From contig CAZXUS010000016.1 in NCBI GenBank assembly GCA_964643985.1, positions 1 through 23,578 of the forward strand: a stretch of DNA of 23,578 bases, written 5' to 3'. This DNA comes from UBA2773 sp964643985 (GTDB lineage Bacteria; Patescibacteriota; Minisyncoccia; Moranbacterales; DUUL01). A program made the position numbers and the translations under genes. Numbering within the stretch: the stretch's first letter is position 1; each line of letters opens with the position of its first letter. This document shows, one piece after another, positions 21,028 through 23,578 of the stretch. Below the pieces are notes generated by a model. It saw only the letters and a list, made by a program, of their open reading frames with translations, was not told the origin of the DNA and did not search any database.

Positions 21028-23088
21028 CTATTCTCGAACTAAACTTATTCGGCCTTGTTTGTCAATTTCTTTGACCTTAACTTTAATAGTATCGTTTATT
21101 TTTAAGTACTTGTTGATGTCAGTCACTCTTTCTTTCGCAATTTCAGAAATATGAAGAAGACCATCTTGACCGGGTAATAAGGAAATAAAAGCGCCAAAAT
21201 CTAAAATTTTAACTACCTTTCCTTCGAATGATTCACCAGCTTCAACTTCTCGAGTTAAATCCTCAATCCATTTTTTAGCTTCATCACCAGACTTTTGATC
21301 TGGGGCAGTGATAAAAATTGTTCCGTCATCTTCAATATCTATTTCGGCTCCAGTTTCATCGATTATTTTGTTAATTATTTTTCCTCCGGCTCCAATGACG
21401 TCTCTGATTTTATCAGGATTAATTTTGATAGTGATAATAGATGGAGCAAAAGAAGATAATTTTTTATTGGGTTCGGCGATAACTTTTTCCATTTCAGCCA
21501 AAATTCCTAATCGATTTTGTTTAGATTGAACCAAAACTTCCTTGGTCACAGCTAGGTTTATTCCATTTATTTTAACGTCTAATTGAATAGCGTTTATTCC
21601 GTCTTTAGTTCCTGCAATCTTAAAATCCATATCACCCCAATGATCTTCTGGTCCTTGAATATCAGAAAGAATTTTATAAGTATTGTTTTCGGTGACAATC
21701 CCCATGGCTAAACCAGCGACTGGTTTTTTAAGCGGGACACCAGCGTTCATTAAGGCTAAAGTTGAACCACAAGTAGAGGCCATTGAAGAAGACCCGTTAG
21801 AAGATAAAACTTCGCTAACTACTCGAATTGTGTAAGGAAAATCGTCTCGAGAAGGCAACATTGGAAGAATAGCTTTTTCAGCTAAAGCTCCGTGCCCGAT
21901 TTCTCTTCGTCCTGGTCCTCTCAAAAATCGAACCTCTCCAACACTATAAGGAGGGAAGTTGTAATGGTGCATGTAATATTTTTTGCTCTCTTTTTCCATT
22001 GTATCGATAAGTTGTGCGGCACCAGGAGCAGCTAATGTAGCGATACTTAAAGCTTGAGTTTCTCCTCGATTAAATAATCCAGAACCGTGAGTTCTTGGTA
22101 AAAGACCAACTTTACAGGCGATTTTTCGAACCTCGTTTAAATCTCGGCCGTCTGGTCGTTGGTTATCTTCTAAAACTTTTTGATGAAAAACATCATTTAA
22201 ATATTCATCTAGAATAAAAGCGATTTCGGTTTTTTTGTTTTTTAATTCCTCGGCATTACTAAATTTTTCTTGAGCGTATTGATTTAATATTTCTTTAATT
22301 TCTTCCATTTTTTTCTTACCAGCTTCCTTGTTGGTGGTATAGAGTGCTTTTAGAGCTTCGTTTTCTTCTAGTAACTTAATTATTTCTTCGGTGAATTCAG
22401 GAGTGGCAGTGGTAATGGTCACCCTTTTCTTTTCTTTGCCTATTTCAGCAATAATTTCTTTTTCAAAGCTAGCAATTTCTTGAATTTGTTTTTGAGCAAT
22501 TTCAAAAATAGCTTGAGCATCGTCTTCGGAGCATTCATTAGCATCAGCTTCAATCATATTGATTTTATCTTCAGTTCCAGCGACTAAAAAGTTAACTGGA
22601 TTTTCTGGGTTATTAGGATTTTCGGTTATTTTAATAGCAGCCACTGGTCCATCCCAAGGAATATCTGATATTCCCAAAGCTAAAGAAGCAGCAATTACCG
22701 CAATATTGGCTGGATTATTGTTTTCATCATAAGAAAGGACAGAAGTGATGACTTGAACCTCGTTTCGCATTGTTTGATTGAAAAGGGGTCGAATAGTTCG
22801 GTCGATTAAACGAGAAGTCAAAACAGCATCGTCGGAAGGACGAGCCTCTCTTTTTATAAATCGAGAGCCATTAATTTTTCCACTGGCATAAAATTTTTCT
22901 TCGTATTCAACCATTAAAGGAAAATAATCGATTCCAGTAGCCTTGTTATTACTCATAGTTGCATTGGCCATTATGACAGTGTCTCCATATTGAACTGTCA
23001 CGCTTCCATTGGCTTGTTGAGCAAATGTTCCTGTTTCAACGATTAAATCTTGACCGTTGATTTCTTTTACGAATTTTTTTTCTTGCAT
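21028..23088 (-). CDS. pnp: Polyribonucleotide nucleotidyltransferase (PNPase)
   Basis: PNPase degrades RNA 3' to 5' with phosphate. Two RNase PH-like cores are visible. The second contains RTHGSGLFNRGETQAL, RGPGRREIGHGALAEKAILP and SSSMASTCGSTLALMNAGVP, plus the catalytic-region EDHWGDMDFKIAGTKDG. A KH domain (IRDVIGAGGKIINKI, GxxG loop) and an S1 domain (FEGKVVKILDFGAFISLLPGQDGLLHISEI) close the protein. I start it at the ATG at 23088 (686 aa, MQEKKFVKEINGQDLIVETG), which matches family N-termini. An upstream in-frame ATG at 23115 would add nine residues and lies inside a leader hairpin. No Shine-Dalgarno sequence precedes either start. The inverted repeat follows 8 bp after the stop. Confidence 0.96.
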   Translation of the reverse strand: MQEKKFVKEINGQDLIVETGTFAQQANGSVTVQYGDTVIMANATMSNNKATGIDYFPLMVEYEEKFYASGKINGSRFIKREARPSDDAVLTSRLIDRTIRPLFNQTMRNEVQVITSVLSYDENNNPANIAVIAASLALGISDIPWDGPVAAIKITENPNNPENPVNFLVAGTEDKINMIEADANECSEDDAQAIFEIAQKQIQEIASFEKEIIAEIGKEKKRVTITTATPEFTEEIIKLLEENEALKALYTTNKEAGKKKMEEIKEILNQYAQEKFSNAEELKNKKTEIAFILDEYLNDVFHQKVLEDNQRPDGRDLNEVRKIACKVGLLPRTHGSGLFNRGETQALSIATLAAPGAAQLIDTMEKESKKYYMHHYNFPPYSVGEVRFLRGPGRREIGHGALAEKAILPMLPSRDDFPYTIRVVSEVLSSNGSSSMASTCGSTLALMNAGVPLKKPVAGLAMGIVTENNTYKILSDIQGPEDHWGDMDFKIAGTKDGINAIQLDVKINGINLAVTKEVLVQSKQNRLGILAEMEKVIAEPNKKLSSFAPSIITIKINPDKIRDVIGAGGKIINKIIDETGAEIDIEDDGTIFITAPDQKSGDEAKKWIEDLTREVEAGESFEGKVVKILDFGAFISLLPGQDGLLHISEIAKERVTDINKYLKINDTIKVKVKEIDKQGRISLVRE

Positions 23089-23103
23089 AAAATTTGTTTT
23101 TGG

Positions 23104-23169
23104 TTTGCAGACCATAAGTTAGGAATTCTTCTTTCTTAAGTAGAATTCTTTTACTTAGCCGTCTACAAA
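23104..23169 (-). promoter_or_regulatory. Long stem-loop in the pnp leader
   Basis: Outer arms 23104-23112 and 23161-23169 pair over 9 bp with one wobble. Inside, AAGT/ACTT (23116-23119 / 23153-23156) and GAATTC/GAATTC (23123-23128 / 23143-23148) close a 14-nt loop. The structure begins at the predicted transcription start and ends 15 nt before the pnp ATG at 23088. In Escherichia coli, PNPase controls its own mRNA after RNase III cuts a similarly placed leader stem; the same logic here is inference. Confidence 0.6.
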
Positions 23170-23175
23170 ACAAAA

Positions 23176-23181
23176 ATTATA
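23176..23181 (-). promoter_or_regulatory. Predicted pnp -10 element
   Basis: Perfect TATAAT on the minus strand. Initiation would be near 23169, exactly at the base of the leader hairpin. No good -35 hexamer is visible. Confidence 0.5.
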
Positions 23182-23469
23182 TTATTAAATCAGATTAACA
23201 CTATCATTTTAAACTTCTAAAGTCAATCCAAGGAAATCCAGGGAAAATCTTTATTAAAAAAAGAATTTAAAAGTTTATTAATTAAAAATTGTTTTTTAAA
23301 GTAAGTTTATTGGTTTAAAAAAGCCCTAATTGAAAGTAAAACTCTTTACAGCTATAAATAATTATGTTATTTTATCTTAAGTTATTGCAAAGTATTTTTG
23401 CGAGATATTTTTGTAAATCACTCATATTTAAATTTCAGCTGTCCTGTTTGTTTTAGAAACGCTAAGAAT

Positions 23470-23578
23470 ATCACTTTTAATTAACCAATACCCATTAAGT
23501 TACAGAAAATTTTAGACGAAACAAAGAAAAAAATCTTGAATTAGTATCTGTAGATACATTTAATATTTTTTTCAAAGT
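23470..23578. repeat. Long repeat, copy 2 (cut by window edge)
   Basis: A direct, diverged copy of the element at 20859-21020. Positions 23497-23534 match 20887-20924 with two changes in 38. The last 20 bases of the window (23559-23578) match 20948-20967 with one change. The central hairpin (23526-23573) is kept, with GTATCT/AGATAC in place of GTGTCT/AGACAC, so both sides of one pair changed together. The outer left arm is more diverged and the right arm lies beyond the window. Confidence 0.8.

Larger units (their letters stand above)
23089..23578. other. Region upstream of pnp to the window edge
   Basis: It contains the pnp leader hairpin and -10 element (23104-23181), about 290 bp of AT-rich DNA in which I see no gene or clear signal, and the second copy of the long repeat from about 23470 onward. 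Confidence 0.6.

Overview
The window is a very AT-rich bacterial chromosome segment that contains the replication-initiation locus. The gene set and style suggest a Candidate Phyla Radiation (Patescibacteria, Parcubacteria-like) genome: a compact dnaA-dnaN-DUF721 block, a secreted protein with thrombospondin-type-3 calcium repeats, a short TraR/DksA protein next to lspA, an IleS of the eukaryote-like class, mostly SD-less starts and tRNA genes without encoded CCA. The taxonomic call is inference; no rRNA or lineage marker is present.

Layout. On the left, minus strand and reading away from the origin: dnaA, dnaN, a DUF721/DciA-like gene, a UbiA-family membrane protein, a TSP3-repeat membrane-anchored protein and the start of one more gene cut by the window edge. 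In the centre (about 6.04-7.43 kb) is a 1.4-kb non-coding AT-rich region. It holds DnaA-box-like motifs next to dnaA and then ten copies of the ParB-binding palindrome TGTTTCACGTGAAACA (eight perfect, two with one change). This looks like a combined oriC and centromere. Genes diverge from it on both sides, as expected for leading-strand genes on two replichores. To the right, plus strand: tRNA-Ala(GGC), tRNA-Arg(CCT), cca, tRNA-Met(CAT), two tandem paralogous MFS-like transporters and rarA. A bidirectional terminator then separates rarA from a convergent minus-strand envelope/stress block: TraR/DksA protein, lspA, a secreted coiled-coil protein and a small lipoprotein (a likely LspA substrate). 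Divergent from that block is ileS, preceded by a T-box riboswitch with a very short specifier stem and an intrinsic terminator.

The last 5 kb are minus-strand genes: pnp and a membrane-anchored protein of unknown function. The non-coding stretches here are unusually structured. Between ileS and the unknown gene lies a roughly 390-nt candidate RNA with its own strong promoter, several hairpins (one with a 25-position stem) and a terminator. Just downstream of pnp is a 162-bp long inverted repeat, and a second, diverged copy lies upstream of pnp at the window edge. The pnp leader itself is a long hairpin starting at the predicted transcription start.

Functional links. DnaA, the clamp, the DciA-like protein, RarA and the parS array concern replication start, fork progress and segregation. 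The CCA-adding enzyme is needed to mature the three CCA-less tRNAs in the window. LspA would process the neighbouring lipoprotein. ileS appears to be controlled by uncharged tRNA-Ile through transcription attenuation. No parA or parB gene is present in the window.
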